64,000 nt of DNA from Georgenia sp. EYE_87 (lineage in GTDB: Bacteria; Actinomycetota; Actinomycetes; Actinomycetales; Actinomycetaceae), in contig NZ_JAHXNL010000015.1 in the NCBI RefSeq assembly GCF_023148685.1, positions 19,597 to 83,596 on the forward strand, given 5' to 3'. The translations under genes were made by a program, and so were the position numbers. Below the pieces are notes generated by a model. The model ran no database searches and had not been told where the DNA came from. It worked only from the letters and a program-made list of their open reading frames with translations. Of this stretch, positions 25,889 to 34,579 are shown one piece after another (within the stretch, counting starts at the first letter, position 1; every line of letters starts with the position of its first letter).

Positions 25889-25975
25889 GAGAGCGCTTGT
25901 CACGAATGTGAGCACCGCTCTTGCTTTTCGCGCACCGCTCCTGTCACCATGGTGAGAACCGAGAGCACTGCTCTC
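25889..25975. promoter_or_regulatory. probable TetR operators in the divergent promoter region
   Basis: A perfect 6-3-6 palindrome GAGAGCACTGCTCTC lies at 25961-25975. A related 15-mer GTGAGCACCGCTCTT (12 of 15 identical) lies at 25908-25922. A half-site GAGAGCGCTTGT begins at 25889. The spacing of the two full sites is 53 bases. They sit between the tetR start and the membrane protein start. Confidence 0.65.
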
Positions 25976-25994
25976 TCTAGCGCCAGGAGACCCG

Positions 25995-26720
25995 ATGACC
26001 AGTTCGCGCATCACCTCTCGACCCGCCGTCACGGCGGTGGCGTTCGCCCTCGCCGGCGCCGGCTTCGTCGTCTACCCCGCGCTGCGCCCGTACAGCGACG
26101 AGACCACCCTGGCCGGCGCGGAGGCCATGTCCTCGACCGCGTGGGTGCTCGCCCACTCCGTCGGGATGCTGGCGTTCCTGGCGCTCACCGTCGCGGTGTG
26201 GTCGCTGCGCCGCACCGTGCCCGGCCTCCGGCAGCTGCCCGCCGCCGTCGCCGCCGTGCTCACGTGGCTGGGGGTCAGCCTCGTGCTGCCGTACTACGGC
26301 GGGGAGACCTTCGCGCTGCAGGTGATCGCCGAGCGTGCCGCGACGGAGGCGGAGCCCGGCCTGCTCGAGCTCGCCGACGCCTTCCGGTACCAGCCGGTGG
26401 CGATCGCCTCCTTCGGCGCGGGGCTGCTCGCGCTCGCCGCGGCGGGCGTCTCGCTGGCGACCGCGCTCCGGGACTCGGGCACGCTCGGCCGGGCAGGAGG
26501 GCTGCTCGTCGGTCTCGGCCTGGTGCTGTACCTGCCGCAGTTCTTCGTGGCCCCCGCGGGCCGCATCGGCCACGGCGTGCTGCTCGCCGCGGGGTGCGCG
26601 GCCCTGGCGGTGCTCGGCCGGCGCGCCGGCACGGCTCAGCTCTCGCAGACCGTCCCGTCGGAGTCGCCGTCGCGGTACCAGTCGTACTCGGCGTCGACGC
26701 CGGAGACGTACGGTCCGTAG
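25995..26720 (+). CDS. six-helix membrane protein
   Basis: The 241-residue protein has about six transmembrane helices (near residues 10-28, 47-68, 80-96, 132-155, 166-184 and 192-208) and no soluble domain. The arrangement is like DUF4386-type actinobacterial proteins, but I do not claim a family. It is the likely direct target of the divergent TetR. Its last 28 codons (LSQTVPSESPSRYQSYSAS...) run antisense through the 3' end of the HNH nuclease gene. That tail is a frame read through an excalibur motif, so a shorter ancestral end is plausible. Confidence 0.78.
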   Translation: MTSSRITSRPAVTAVAFALAGAGFVVYPALRPYSDETTLAGAEAMSSTAWVLAHSVGMLAFLALTVAVWSLRRTVPGLRQLPAAVAAVLTWLGVSLVLPYYGGETFALQVIAERAATEAEPGLLELADAFRYQPVAIASFGAGLLALAAAGVSLATALRDSGTLGRAGGLLVGLGLVLYLPQFFVAPAGRIGHGVLLAAGCAALAVLGRRAGTAQLSQTVPSESPSRYQSYSASTPETYGP

Positions 26721-27730
26721 CCGGCGTCGAGCGCCTTGGCGCAGGAGCTGAAACGTGGGTCGGTGCCGGCACCACCGCCGCCCGGGGCGGGGGCCGACGC
26801 GGGCGCCGGCTCGGGCGAAGGGGCCGGGGCGGCCGCGACCTCGGGCATGAGCGGCGCGGTCTCGCGGGCCGGGAGCGGCTGGTCCGGACACCGGGTGAGC
26901 ACGCGCACCATGGCGTCCCGCTCCGCCCCGGTGACCCACAGGCGGTACTCCGCCTTCACGGCGACCTGCCGCGCGACGTACTCGCAGCGGTAGGCCTGGT
27001 TCGGGGGCAGCCAGGTGGCGGTGTCGCCGTCGCCCTTCTGGCTGTTGAGCGGGCCGTCGACGGCGAGGAGGTTGAGGGGGTCGTTGCCGAACTCGCGGAG
27101 GGTGGACGCGTCCCAGGCCTGGGCGCCCTTCTGCCAGGCGTCGCTGAGGGCGACGACGTGGTCGATCTGGACGTCGCCGGAGGTGGCTGCGCCGCGGACG
27201 AAAGCGATCGCCGAGCCGGAGTACGGGTCGTGCAGCGTGCCGGACTCGACCACGCACCCGCTCGTGCCGGCGCCGATCGCCAGGTCCACGAGGTCGCGGC
27301 GCAGGATGTCGTTGCGGACGTCGCAGCCGTTGCGGTCCTGGTCGTAGGCGCGGTACGCGAAGGCCTCGCGGTCGTATCCCGTCTTCGGGGCGCGGCCCTT
27401 GACCTCGAGGCCGGCGACGGCGGCCAGGGCGGTTCCCGGCCGCGCCCCGGCCGGCGGGCCGGGAGCCGGGGAGGGCGACGGCGCGGCCTCCGCCGTCGGG
27501 CTCGGCACGGCCGTCGGAGTAGGAGAAGGGGTGGGCGACGGGGCCGCCGTCGGGGCCGGCTCCGCCGTCGTCGTCGGTGCCGCGGTCCCGACCGCGACCG
27601 GCGTCCCGGGCGCGGAGGGCTCCACGTCGTCGAACGCCCCCGCCACGCCGCCGAGCACCGCCACCGCGGCGGCGACGATCAGCGGCGTGCGCCACCGCGG
27701 GCGCCGCCGCGGCCCGGCGTTCTGGAACAT
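26636..27730 (-). CDS. secreted HNH-type nuclease with excalibur domain
   Basis: The 364-residue protein has an N-terminal signal anchor (about 15-32) and a Pro/Thr/Ala linker. The DUF1524/HNH nuclease domain contains DVQIDHVVALSDAWQKGAQAWD and NDPLNLLAVDGPLNSQKGDGD, and then CEYVARQVAVKAEYRLWV. It ends in an excalibur calcium-binding motif (YDWYRDGDSDGTVCES). Members are surface or secreted nucleases, probably degrading extracellular DNA. The C-terminal 85 bases overlap the convergent membrane protein gene. Confidence 0.88.
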   Translation of the reverse strand: MFQNAGPRRRPRWRTPLIVAAAVAVLGGVAGAFDDVEPSAPGTPVAVGTAAPTTTAEPAPTAAPSPTPSPTPTAVPSPTAEAAPSPSPAPGPPAGARPGTALAAVAGLEVKGRAPKTGYDREAFAYRAYDQDRNGCDVRNDILRRDLVDLAIGAGTSGCVVESGTLHDPYSGSAIAFVRGAATSGDVQIDHVVALSDAWQKGAQAWDASTLREFGNDPLNLLAVDGPLNSQKGDGDTATWLPPNQAYRCEYVARQVAVKAEYRLWVTGAERDAMVRVLTRCPDQPLPARETAPLMPEVAAAPAPSPEPAPASAPAPGGGGAGTDPRFSSCAKALDAGYGPYVSGVDAEYDWYRDGDSDGTVCES

Positions 27731-27886
27731 GTCTCGACGGTAGGCCTCGACACTCCTCGGCCGAGATGTTTCGGAGCCCTTCGTGCGCTATCTCACCGCC
27801 CGCCCGCCCCGGACTGCCCTCGGCGCCGTCGGGAGAGCCACCGAGGATCTCGACGCCACGCCGGCTACCCCGCTAGCGTCGGCGCC

Positions 27887-28882
27887 GTGGTCGACGCCGC
27901 CCTCGTCCCCTGGTTGCTGGAATCCGACCCGGCGCTGCGCTGGCAGGTCGAGCGCGACCTCCTGCACGAGCCGCCCGAGGTGTGGGAGGCCACCCGAGCC
28001 CGGATCGCCACCGAGGGGTTCGGCGCCCGCCTCCTCGCGCTGCAGGACCCCGACGGGCAGTGGGCCGGCGGGGCCTTCTTCCCCGCCGACTTCGACTTCC
28101 AGGGCCCGGAGGCGGCGGCCGGCGCCGGCCAGCCCTGGACGGCGACGACCTGGACGCTGAACACGCTGCGCGAGTGGGGCCTCGACCCCGCGGTGCTGCG
28201 CGAGCGGCGCACGGCCGAGCTCCTCGCCGAGAACAGCCGGTGGGAGTACGACGACCTCCCGTACTGGGGCGGCGAGGTCGACTGCTGCATCAACGGCTTC
28301 ACGGTCGCGAACGGCGTCTGGCTGGGCGCCGGCGTGGGCGGCGTCGTCGACTGGTTCCTCGAGCACCGGCTGCCCGACGGCGGCTGGAACTGCGAGTGGG
28401 TCGAGGGCTCGACGCGCTCGTCGTTCCACTCGACGCTCAACTCGCTCAAGGGCCTGCTGGCGTACGAGGTGGCGACGGGTGGCACGGACGCCATCCGCGC
28501 GGCCCGGCACGCGGGCGAGGAGTACCTGCTGCGGCGGGCGTTGTTCCGGCGCCTGTCCACGGGTCAGCCGGTGGCCCCCTGGGTGGACCGCTTCGCCTAC
28601 CCGTTCCGCTCCTTCTACAACGTCCTCAACGCGGCGGAGTACTTCCGGCAGGCCTCGCGGCTCGACGGTTCGGCGCCCGACCCGCGCATGGCCGAGGCGG
28701 TCGAACTCGTCCGGGCGGCCCGACAGCCGAACAGCACGTGGCTCCAGGCCCGCCGGCACCCCGGCCGGGTGTGGTTCGAGGTCGACGTCCCGGCGGGCGA
28801 ACCCTCGCCGTGGCTGACGTTCTACGCCACGCGCGTGCTGGAGTGGTGGGACGACGCGGGCGCCGTCGCCGGGGATGACTGA
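27887..28882 (+). CDS. squalene-cyclase/prenyltransferase-fold protein
   Basis: The GTG at 27887 (VVDAALVPWLLESDPALRWQVERDLL) gives 331 residues. The (alpha/alpha)6 pattern shows QW-like elements: LLALQDPDGQWAGGAFF, LPDGGWNCEWVEGSTRSSFHSTLNSLKGLLAY, and NSTWLQARRHPGRVWFEVD. The DCCINGF segment is well conserved in such proteins. The catalytic DxDD of squalene-hopene cyclases is not evident, so it is probably not a triterpene cyclase and its function is unknown. The long upstream open frame is a shadow of other genes. Confidence 0.75.
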   Translation: MVDAALVPWLLESDPALRWQVERDLLHEPPEVWEATRARIATEGFGARLLALQDPDGQWAGGAFFPADFDFQGPEAAAGAGQPWTATTWTLNTLREWGLDPAVLRERRTAELLAENSRWEYDDLPYWGGEVDCCINGFTVANGVWLGAGVGGVVDWFLEHRLPDGGWNCEWVEGSTRSSFHSTLNSLKGLLAYEVATGGTDAIRAARHAGEEYLLRRALFRRLSTGQPVAPWVDRFAYPFRSFYNVLNAAEYFRQASRLDGSAPDPRMAEAVELVRAARQPNSTWLQARRHPGRVWFEVDVPAGEPSPWLTFYATRVLEWWDDAGAVAGDD

Positions 28883-28896
28883 CCCGGCGACGGCGC
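28860..28896. terminator. hairpin spanning the end of the cyclase-fold gene
   Basis: A 13-bp stem GCGCCGTCGCCGG / CCGGCGACGGCGC encloses the stop codon. It lies between this gene and the convergent ABC permease gene. Confidence 0.55.
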
Positions 28897-28943
28897 AGCT
28901 CGCATTGCCGCGTAGCTCGCGTTAACGCGTGGCCTCGCGGGAC

Positions 28944-29861
28944 TCAGGCGTCGCGGCGGCGCAGGCTCACCGCGCCGGCCACGAGCGCTACGGCGGCCCA
29001 CGCGCCGACGACCGCCACGCCCTCCCACGCGGTGAGGACTTCGTTGCTCCCGAAGACCTCGCTGAGGCCGAGGAAGGACACGGCTGCGGGCAGCGGCAGG
29101 ACGGCGACGAGGTCCTGCACCCAGTCGATCTGGACGAACTGCAGCACGCCGGGCAGCAGCAGGAGCAGGCCCAGGACGGTCGTGATGGTCCCGGCGGTGT
29201 GCCGGAGCACGGCCCCGAGGCCGAGGGCGATGAACGCGGCGGCCACGAAGAAGAAGGTCATGCCGCCGAACGCCTGCCAGGTGGTCGCGTCACCGAGGGA
29301 CGGCACGAGGCCGTAGTCCTCCAGGAAGGGCCGGGCCACCAGGTAGCCGCCGAGGATGCTGACGGCGCTGACCACCACGGTCAGGACGACGAGCACGAGC
29401 GCCTTCGCCACGAGAACGGGCAGGCGGCTCGGCACGGCGGCGAAGGTGGAGCGGATCATCCCGGTGGAGTACTCGCCCGTCATCAGGAGCGCGCCGAGCA
29501 CCGCGATCGTGACGGTGCCGAACTGGTAGCCGCCGATGACGATCTCCGCGCCGTAGAGCGTGGCGCCCGCGGCGGCCGCGTCCTCGGCGAAGTACTGGAG
29601 CGAGGACGCCTGCGCGAGCGCGAGGAGGGTCATCACCGCGACGGTGATGCCCATCGTCCACCAGGTCGAGCGCAGGGAGAGGAGCTTGATCCACTCACCC
29701 CTCATCACGCCGAGGAAGCTGAGCCGGGCGGCGCCCACGGAGGCGGCACCCACGGTGCCGGCCTTGCCTGGGCCGGTCGCCGTCGGGGAGCCGGGGCGAG
29801 CGACGGCGGACGCGCCGCCGCCCGGCCCGGCCGGGCTGGTCGTGGTCGTGGTCGTGCTCAT
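28944..29861 (-). CDS. ABC transporter permease (ABC-2 type)
   Basis: The 305-residue protein has a low-complexity Thr/Pro/Gly N-terminus, then RGEWIKLLSLRSTWWTM, typical of ABC-2 permeases, followed by about six transmembrane helices. The conserved LLMTGEYSTGMIRSTFAAVPSR is the known cytoplasmic motif (E-Y-S-T-G-M-I-R). It is the second gene of an ABC exporter operon; its start overlaps the stop of the ATPase gene by ATGA. The substrate is unknown. Confidence 0.9.
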   Translation of the reverse strand: MSTTTTTTSPAGPGGGASAVARPGSPTATGPGKAGTVGAASVGAARLSFLGVMRGEWIKLLSLRSTWWTMGITVAVMTLLALAQASSLQYFAEDAAAAGATLYGAEIVIGGYQFGTVTIAVLGALLMTGEYSTGMIRSTFAAVPSRLPVLVAKALVLVVLTVVVSAVSILGGYLVARPFLEDYGLVPSLGDATTWQAFGGMTFFFVAAAFIALGLGAVLRHTAGTITTVLGLLLLLPGVLQFVQIDWVQDLVAVLPLPAAVSFLGLSEVFGSNEVLTAWEGVAVVGAWAAVALVAGAVSLRRRDA

Positions 29862-30796
29862 CGGGCGGCCTCCATGGCCTCGTGGGTGGTCTCGGAGCGG
29901 TACTCGACGGCGTCCTGGGTGAGGGTCATGTAGGCCTCCTCCAGGCTCGCCCGCTGGACGGTGAGCTCGTGCAGGACGATCCGGTTGCGGGCCGCGGTCT
30001 CGCCGATCAGCTCGGCGGTCGTGCCGTGCACGGCGAGCGTGCCGTCGCCGTCGCCGGCCGCGTCGACGGTGGCGCCGGTGGCCCTCAGGAGCGGCACGAG
30101 CTCGGCCGACTGCGGCGACCGGACCTTGACGACCGCGCCGGTGGCGGAGTCGATGACGTCCTGGACCAGGCCGGCGGTGATGATCCGGCCGCGGCCGATG
30201 ACCAGGAGCTGGTCGGCGGTCTGCGCCATCTCCGACATCAGGTGCGAGGAGAGGAAGACGGTGCGGCCCTCGGCCGCGAGCTGCCGGGTGAGATTGCGGA
30301 CCCATTGCACGCCCTCGGGGTCCAGGCCGTTGACCGGCTCGTCGAGGATGAGGGTGCGCGGGTCCCCGAGCAGGGCCGAGGCGATGCCGAGCCGCTGGCC
30401 CATGCCGAGGGAGAACCCGCCGACCCGCTTGCCCGCGACGCCGGCCAGGCCGGTCATCTCGATGACCTCGTCCACCCGCCGGGTGGGGATGCCGTGCGTG
30501 GCGGCCATGGTGCGCAGGTGCGAGCGGGCGCTGCGGCCGCTGTGCACGGCCTTCGCGTCGAGCAGTGCGCCGACCTCCTTCAACGGGGAGCGGTGCTGCG
30601 CGTAGTGCTTGCCGTTGACCGTCACGGTCCCCGAGGTCGGCCGGTCCAGGCCGACGATCATGCGCATCGTGGTGGACTTCCCGGCCCCGTTGGGGCCGAG
30701 GAACCCGGTGACGGTGCCGGGCGGGATGGTGAAGCTGATGCCGTCGACGGCGGTCTTGCTGCCGTAGCGCTTGGTGAGGTCGTGTGCCTCGATCAT
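29858..30796 (-). CDS. ABC transporter ATP-binding protein
   Basis: Starting at MIEAHDLTKRYGSKTAVD gives 312 residues. Walker A is GPNGAGKSTTMRM, the signature is GGFSLGMGQRLGIASALLGDP, and Walker B is TLILDEPVNGLDPEG with switch His in SSHLMSEM. The C-terminal DUF4162-type domain is present (ELTVQRASLEEAYMTLTQ). This is the drug-exporter/antimicrobial-peptide subgroup that pairs with ABC-2 permeases. A longer N-terminus (start 30859) is possible but lacks support. It is coupled to the permease gene by ATGA. Confidence 0.93.
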   Translation of the reverse strand: MIEAHDLTKRYGSKTAVDGISFTIPPGTVTGFLGPNGAGKSTTMRMIVGLDRPTSGTVTVNGKHYAQHRSPLKEVGALLDAKAVHSGRSARSHLRTMAATHGIPTRRVDEVIEMTGLAGVAGKRVGGFSLGMGQRLGIASALLGDPRTLILDEPVNGLDPEGVQWVRNLTRQLAAEGRTVFLSSHLMSEMAQTADQLLVIGRGRIITAGLVQDVIDSATGAVVKVRSPQSAELVPLLRATGATVDAAGDGDGTLAVHGTTAELIGETAARNRIVLHELTVQRASLEEAYMTLTQDAVEYRSETTHEAMEAAR

Positions 30797-30928
30797 GGTT
30801 GCCCTCAGGTCGGTCCCGCCCCGGACGAGCGGCCGCTGGCCGCCCGCCGGGGATGTCACGACGAGTCAACCGATCCGGGCGAACCGGCGGATCCGGGACC
30901 GGCCCTGACCGGACCCTGGATCCGGACG

Positions 30929-30961
30929 GGCCGACCCTGAGGGACGCCCTCAGGGTCGGCC
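30929..30961. terminator. strong hairpin terminator
   Basis: A perfect 15-bp stem GGCCGACCCTGAGGG / CCCTCAGGGTCGGCC with a 3-base loop, 64 bases beyond the stop of the hexosaminidase gene (31025). It should stop that transcript before the ABC operon. Nothing else is evident in the 30797-31024 gap. Confidence 0.8.
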
Positions 30962-31024
30962 GCCACTCACCTGGTTCACGGACGAGGCCACACAGGGAGC
31001 ACCTATACTCCGGCCGCACGCCCT

Positions 31025-33838
31025 CTATCGCAGCACCACCTCGGCGATGCGCGGCGCCTCGGAGCCGGCGGCGAAGACCAGGCGCACGCCGTCGACCGCT
31101 CCGCCGTCGAGCTCGGCCTCGTGGAAGGCGGCACCGGCGGCAAGCTCGCCCACGGTCACCCACTCGCCCCCGCGCGAGACCTGGATCTCGCCGGAGCCGG
31201 ACCCGACGACGGCGACCGAGCCCGCCGTGGCCGGCTCGTCGAGGTTCCGGGCGAGGAACGAGCCGTCGACGGGCGCGTCGGCCGCCGCGTAGGAGGTCGC
31301 GACGTCGCCGTCGAAGGCGCGGGCGGCCCCCTCACCGGGCACGCTGGCGAGGTTCGTCTCGAACTCCCCCGACGGAGCGGAGACCACGAACTCGCGGATC
31401 TTCACCCACTGCCCGCCCGAGTTGTGAGCCGTGGCGAGCAGCCGCACGTACCGCGCCTGGACCGGGGTGTCGAACGTGTGCGCGACGAGCGGGGAGGAGC
31501 TGTACTCCCCGGCGTCCGTCCACGTCTGCCCGTCCACGGAGTACTGGAGGGTGGCGGAGTAGAACATGTCGCCGGACTGGGTGTCGGAGTCGGCCTGGTG
31601 CACGTTCACCGACCCGACCTCGCGGACCTCGCCGAGGTCGACCTGGACGTAGTCGCCCGCGCGGCCGGCCTCGTTCGACCAGTAGAGGGTGGCCGGGTCG
31701 CCGTCGACCATCTTCGCCACCGTGTTGTCCTGGTAGGTGCCCAGCGAGCTCGACGCGGTGGCCGGGTACCCCTCGGCCGGTCCGGCCGGCTCTGCGCCGA
31801 GCCACTCGGCGTAGGCGGCCATGGCCCGGTCGGAGAAGTCCTCGAAGACGCCGTCACCGACGCTGGGGACGAGCACGTCGGGGCGCAGCACGCCGTCGCC
31901 GCCCTGGTCGTCGACGGTGGGCTCGGTGGTCCGCGCGATCCAGTCGCGGGCGGCGAAGAGCTCCGCGGTGGCGGTGGCTCCGTCGTCGGCGGCGATCGCC
32001 TCGAGCATCGCGATCTCGTGGCTCAGGGCCGCGGCCCACTGGGCGGCGGCGTCGATCCACGGCTCGGCGTCGGCGGCGAAGCCGGGCTCGGCCATCGCGG
32101 GGAGGGTCTCCGGCAGGGCCCGGATGACCGCGAGGCGCTCCCGTAGCGCGGCGGCACCGGCGGCGTCCCCGGCCTCGTGGGCGGCCCAGAAGGCCTCGAC
32201 GTCGGCGCTCAGGGCGGGCGCGTGGACGACGTCGTCGCGGTACGGCCAGCTCTGGTTGAGGTCGGCGAAGGCGACCAGCGCCTCCTGGACGACCGGGTCG
32301 TTCCCGGCCAGCTCGGCGAGGACGGCGGACATGGACGCCTCGGCGTCGTAGGCCGGGCCGTTCCAGGTGTAGTCGGCGTAGTTGCCCAGCGCGGGCAGCG
32401 ACGCGTACGGCTGGATCATCGGGTTGGAGGTGATGCCCTCGATGTGCTGGTACAGCCCCGGGTCGCGGCCGGTCAGCGGGTTGAGGAACAACCGGCTGCG
32501 GCGGCCGTCGTTGACCGGGAAGTTGTCCCAGATGTACAGGTGCTCGGTGCGGTAGGACCGCGACGCCCGCTGCACCGACTCCTCGGTGATGGTGTCCGAG
32601 AAGACGCCCTCGCCGGTCCACTGCACCCGCACGTCCTCATCGAGGCGATCGCCGAAGCGGCCCTTGTACGGGTCCTCGCCGGAGCCGGCGTAGTTGGTCG
32701 GCACGGTCTGCAGCGGGGCCAGGCCGTTCGGCTCGATGTACTCGGTCTGGATGCGGTTGAGGTAGTCGGTCTGGGCGTCGGCCAGCCAGTACCAGTTGCC
32801 CTCGTTCGGGTACTTGGCGCGGTCGGCGTCGCAGTGCAGCCGCAGCGGGATGTCGTCGAGGGCCACGTAGAAGGAGTCGACGCCGAGGTCGCGCAGCTGC
32901 TCAAACTTGGCGATCGTCGCGTCGAAGTCCTTCTGCGAGGAGTAGCAGATGTCGTTGCCGGGCGAGAGCGCGAAGGTGAAGTCCACGTGGTTGGCGTTCG
33001 CCGCCTCGATGAGCTCCTGCATCCGCGCCAGGTCCTCGCCGCTGTAGAGCTCGCGCCACTCGTAGCGCAGCAGCAGATCGTCCTTCGGCGTGTAGATGTA
33101 GGTGTTCATCTTGTGCTCGCCGTAGAACTCCATGTGGTCCAGGCGGGCCTGGTGCGACCACGGGATGCCGTAGAACCCCTCGATCGCGCCGCGGATCGAC
33201 ATCAGCGGCCAGTCACGGATCTCCAGGCCGGGCACCGTCCTCCCGTCGACCACCTGGCGCAGGGTCTGGGTGGCGTAGTACGTGCCGCGGGTGTCGGCAC
33301 CGTTGAGGACGACGACGGGGCGGCCCTCGTAGCGCCCGCTCGCCAGGACGTAGCCCTCCTCGGGGAGGTCGGCGGCGTCCTCGACGCCCATGCCGGCGAG
33401 GACCTCCGCGAGCGCCGGGTTGTCCGCCACCGTGCCGAGGTAGACCTCCTTGCCGGCGCCGCGCGCGCCGGTCGTGGTGGTGACCTTGCCGCCGGCCGCC
33501 GTGATGATCTCCTCGGCCGCCGCGACCGCGGCGGCGTCGGTCCGCTCGCCGACGACGAGCGTCACCCTCCCGGCCAGCGGCACGGGCTCGCCGCCGGTCG
33601 TCAGCTCCTGCGGCGCCGGGAAGATCTGCGGTGCGGCCTCGGCCGCAGGCGCCCCCTCGGCCGGTGCCGCGGCGGCGTGCAGCTCCGCCGCGGCAGGTGC
33701 GGCGACGGCGAGCGCGGCCGCCAGCGCGGCCGCCCCTCCCACCGTCGTTCTCCAGGTGCGCGCACGGCGCGTTCGCGTGTTCACGGACTGTCCCCCCGTT
33801 GGTCGTCGTGAGAACCACCGCCGCGGCATCGTCGCCAT
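31025..33838 (-). CDS. secreted GH84 beta-N-acetylglucosaminidase with F5/8-type modules
   Basis: The 937-residue precursor has a signal peptide (hydrophobic core about 33-52), then a GH84 N-terminal domain (IFPAPQELTTGG) and the catalytic barrel: RGAIEGFYGIPWSHQ (216-230) and the catalytic Asp pair D328/D329 in FYVALDDIPL. A helical bundle follows. The C-terminus has an F5/8-type C (discoidin-like) domain (YPATASSSLGTYQDNTVAKMVDGDP) and a second, shorter module. GH84 enzymes remove terminal GlcNAc from glycans by substrate-assisted catalysis. The start may instead be GTG 33784 (VNTRTRRA), which has its own GGGGGGA site. Confidence 0.9.
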   Translation of the reverse strand: MATMPRRWFSRRPTGGQSVNTRTRRARTWRTTVGGAAALAAALAVAAPAAAELHAAAAPAEGAPAAEAAPQIFPAPQELTTGGEPVPLAGRVTLVVGERTDAAAVAAAEEIITAAGGKVTTTTGARGAGKEVYLGTVADNPALAEVLAGMGVEDAADLPEEGYVLASGRYEGRPVVVLNGADTRGTYYATQTLRQVVDGRTVPGLEIRDWPLMSIRGAIEGFYGIPWSHQARLDHMEFYGEHKMNTYIYTPKDDLLLRYEWRELYSGEDLARMQELIEAANANHVDFTFALSPGNDICYSSQKDFDATIAKFEQLRDLGVDSFYVALDDIPLRLHCDADRAKYPNEGNWYWLADAQTDYLNRIQTEYIEPNGLAPLQTVPTNYAGSGEDPYKGRFGDRLDEDVRVQWTGEGVFSDTITEESVQRASRSYRTEHLYIWDNFPVNDGRRSRLFLNPLTGRDPGLYQHIEGITSNPMIQPYASLPALGNYADYTWNGPAYDAEASMSAVLAELAGNDPVVQEALVAFADLNQSWPYRDDVVHAPALSADVEAFWAAHEAGDAAGAAALRERLAVIRALPETLPAMAEPGFAADAEPWIDAAAQWAAALSHEIAMLEAIAADDGATATAELFAARDWIARTTEPTVDDQGGDGVLRPDVLVPSVGDGVFEDFSDRAMAAYAEWLGAEPAGPAEGYPATASSSLGTYQDNTVAKMVDGDPATLYWSNEAGRAGDYVQVDLGEVREVGSVNVHQADSDTQSGDMFYSATLQYSVDGQTWTDAGEYSSSPLVAHTFDTPVQARYVRLLATAHNSGGQWVKIREFVVSAPSGEFETNLASVPGEGAARAFDGDVATSYAAADAPVDGSFLARNLDEPATAGSVAVVGSGSGEIQVSRGGEWVTVGELAAGAAFHEAELDGGAVDGVRLVFAAGSEAPRIAEVVLR

Positions 33839-34127
33839 GTTCGTTCCTGTGAGGCGGTGGGCGTTTCAGTGCACATTCAGCCAGAGGGGTGAGTTACCGT
33901 CAAGAGGTGCCGGTATCGCCCGCCGGCCCGGGCTGCGGGTGTGAGTTCCGCCACCGAGCCCCGCGGTGGTGCGGATGCCTGGGGCTCGGACCTCACCGGA
34001 TGCCGGGCCCATGAGTTTATGGCCGGATTCCGCCGAAAACTCAGGGTCGAAACCAGGTCCGAGGGCGAGTAGCGTTCCGCTCAGAACCCTACGGCTCTCA
34101 CTGTCACGTCTCTGGAAGGACCCTCCT
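33839..34127. other. intergenic region without recognisable gene
   Basis: This is the divergent promoter region between the hexosaminidase gene and the small gene at 34128. Base composition is slightly less GC-rich than the flanks near 33840-33910 and 34010-34060. I see no clear hairpin, repeat or RNA element. Confidence 0.5.
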
Positions 34128-34391
34128 GTGACCATCACCGCCCTCGCGCCCGTGTGGGCCGACCCGACCCAGATCACCGACCCGGCGGACGCGGCGGTGC
34201 GCATGCGCCGCTCCCCGATCGTGGTCACCCGCGTGGGGTCCGGAGAGGCGCGGACGGTCATCGTCGACGACGGCAACGGCCCCCGCCTGCACCTGGAGGC
34301 CAGCACCGAGGACGGCCTCGACGTCGAGCAGGCCACCGCACTGGTCGAGGCCCTCGCGGCCCAGGTCGAGGTGCTGCGCGCCGCGCGGTAG
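34128..34391 (+). CDS. small hypothetical protein (87 aa)
   Basis: The GTG at 34128 follows a GGAAGGACC ribosome binding site and gives MTITALAPVWADPTQITDPADAAVRMRRSPIV.... The body reads as alternating beta strands (VVTRVGSGEARTVIVDDGNGPRLHLEAS) and a C-terminal helix (GLDVEQATALVEALAAQVEVLRAAR). There is no signal peptide. I do not recognise the family. It is followed by a shared terminator. Confidence 0.65.
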   Translation: MTITALAPVWADPTQITDPADAAVRMRRSPIVVTRVGSGEARTVIVDDGNGPRLHLEASTEDGLDVEQATALVEALAAQVEVLRAAR

Positions 34392-34480
34392 GTCACCGAG
34401 AGACGCACCCTCGCACCACTGTCGCTGGTCAGACGTCACAAAGTCGTGACTTCTCGCAGTGCGGTGGGGCGTCACACGCA

Positions 34481-34517
34481 AAGAACCCGGCGGCACCTGA
34501 GGTGCTGCCGGGTTCTT
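34481..34517. terminator. bidirectional terminator with T/A flanks
   Basis: An 18-base arm AAGAACCCGGCGGCACCT faces AGGTGCTGCCGGGTTCTT with one mismatch (17 of 18). The terminal AAGAA/TTCTT provides U-runs on both strands. It separates the 87-residue gene from the FMN reductase gene. Confidence 0.85.
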
Positions 34518-34579
34518 CCTGTCCAACGAGAGCCCGGGTGCGCCGTCGCCGACGCCCCGGGCTTCCGGAGGGATCAGGA

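Noticed and set aside
30929..30961. Operator for the ABC transporter operon
   Set aside because: The 15-bp stem with a 3-base loop is better explained as the terminator for the GH84 gene; it is over 130 bases from the ATPase start.
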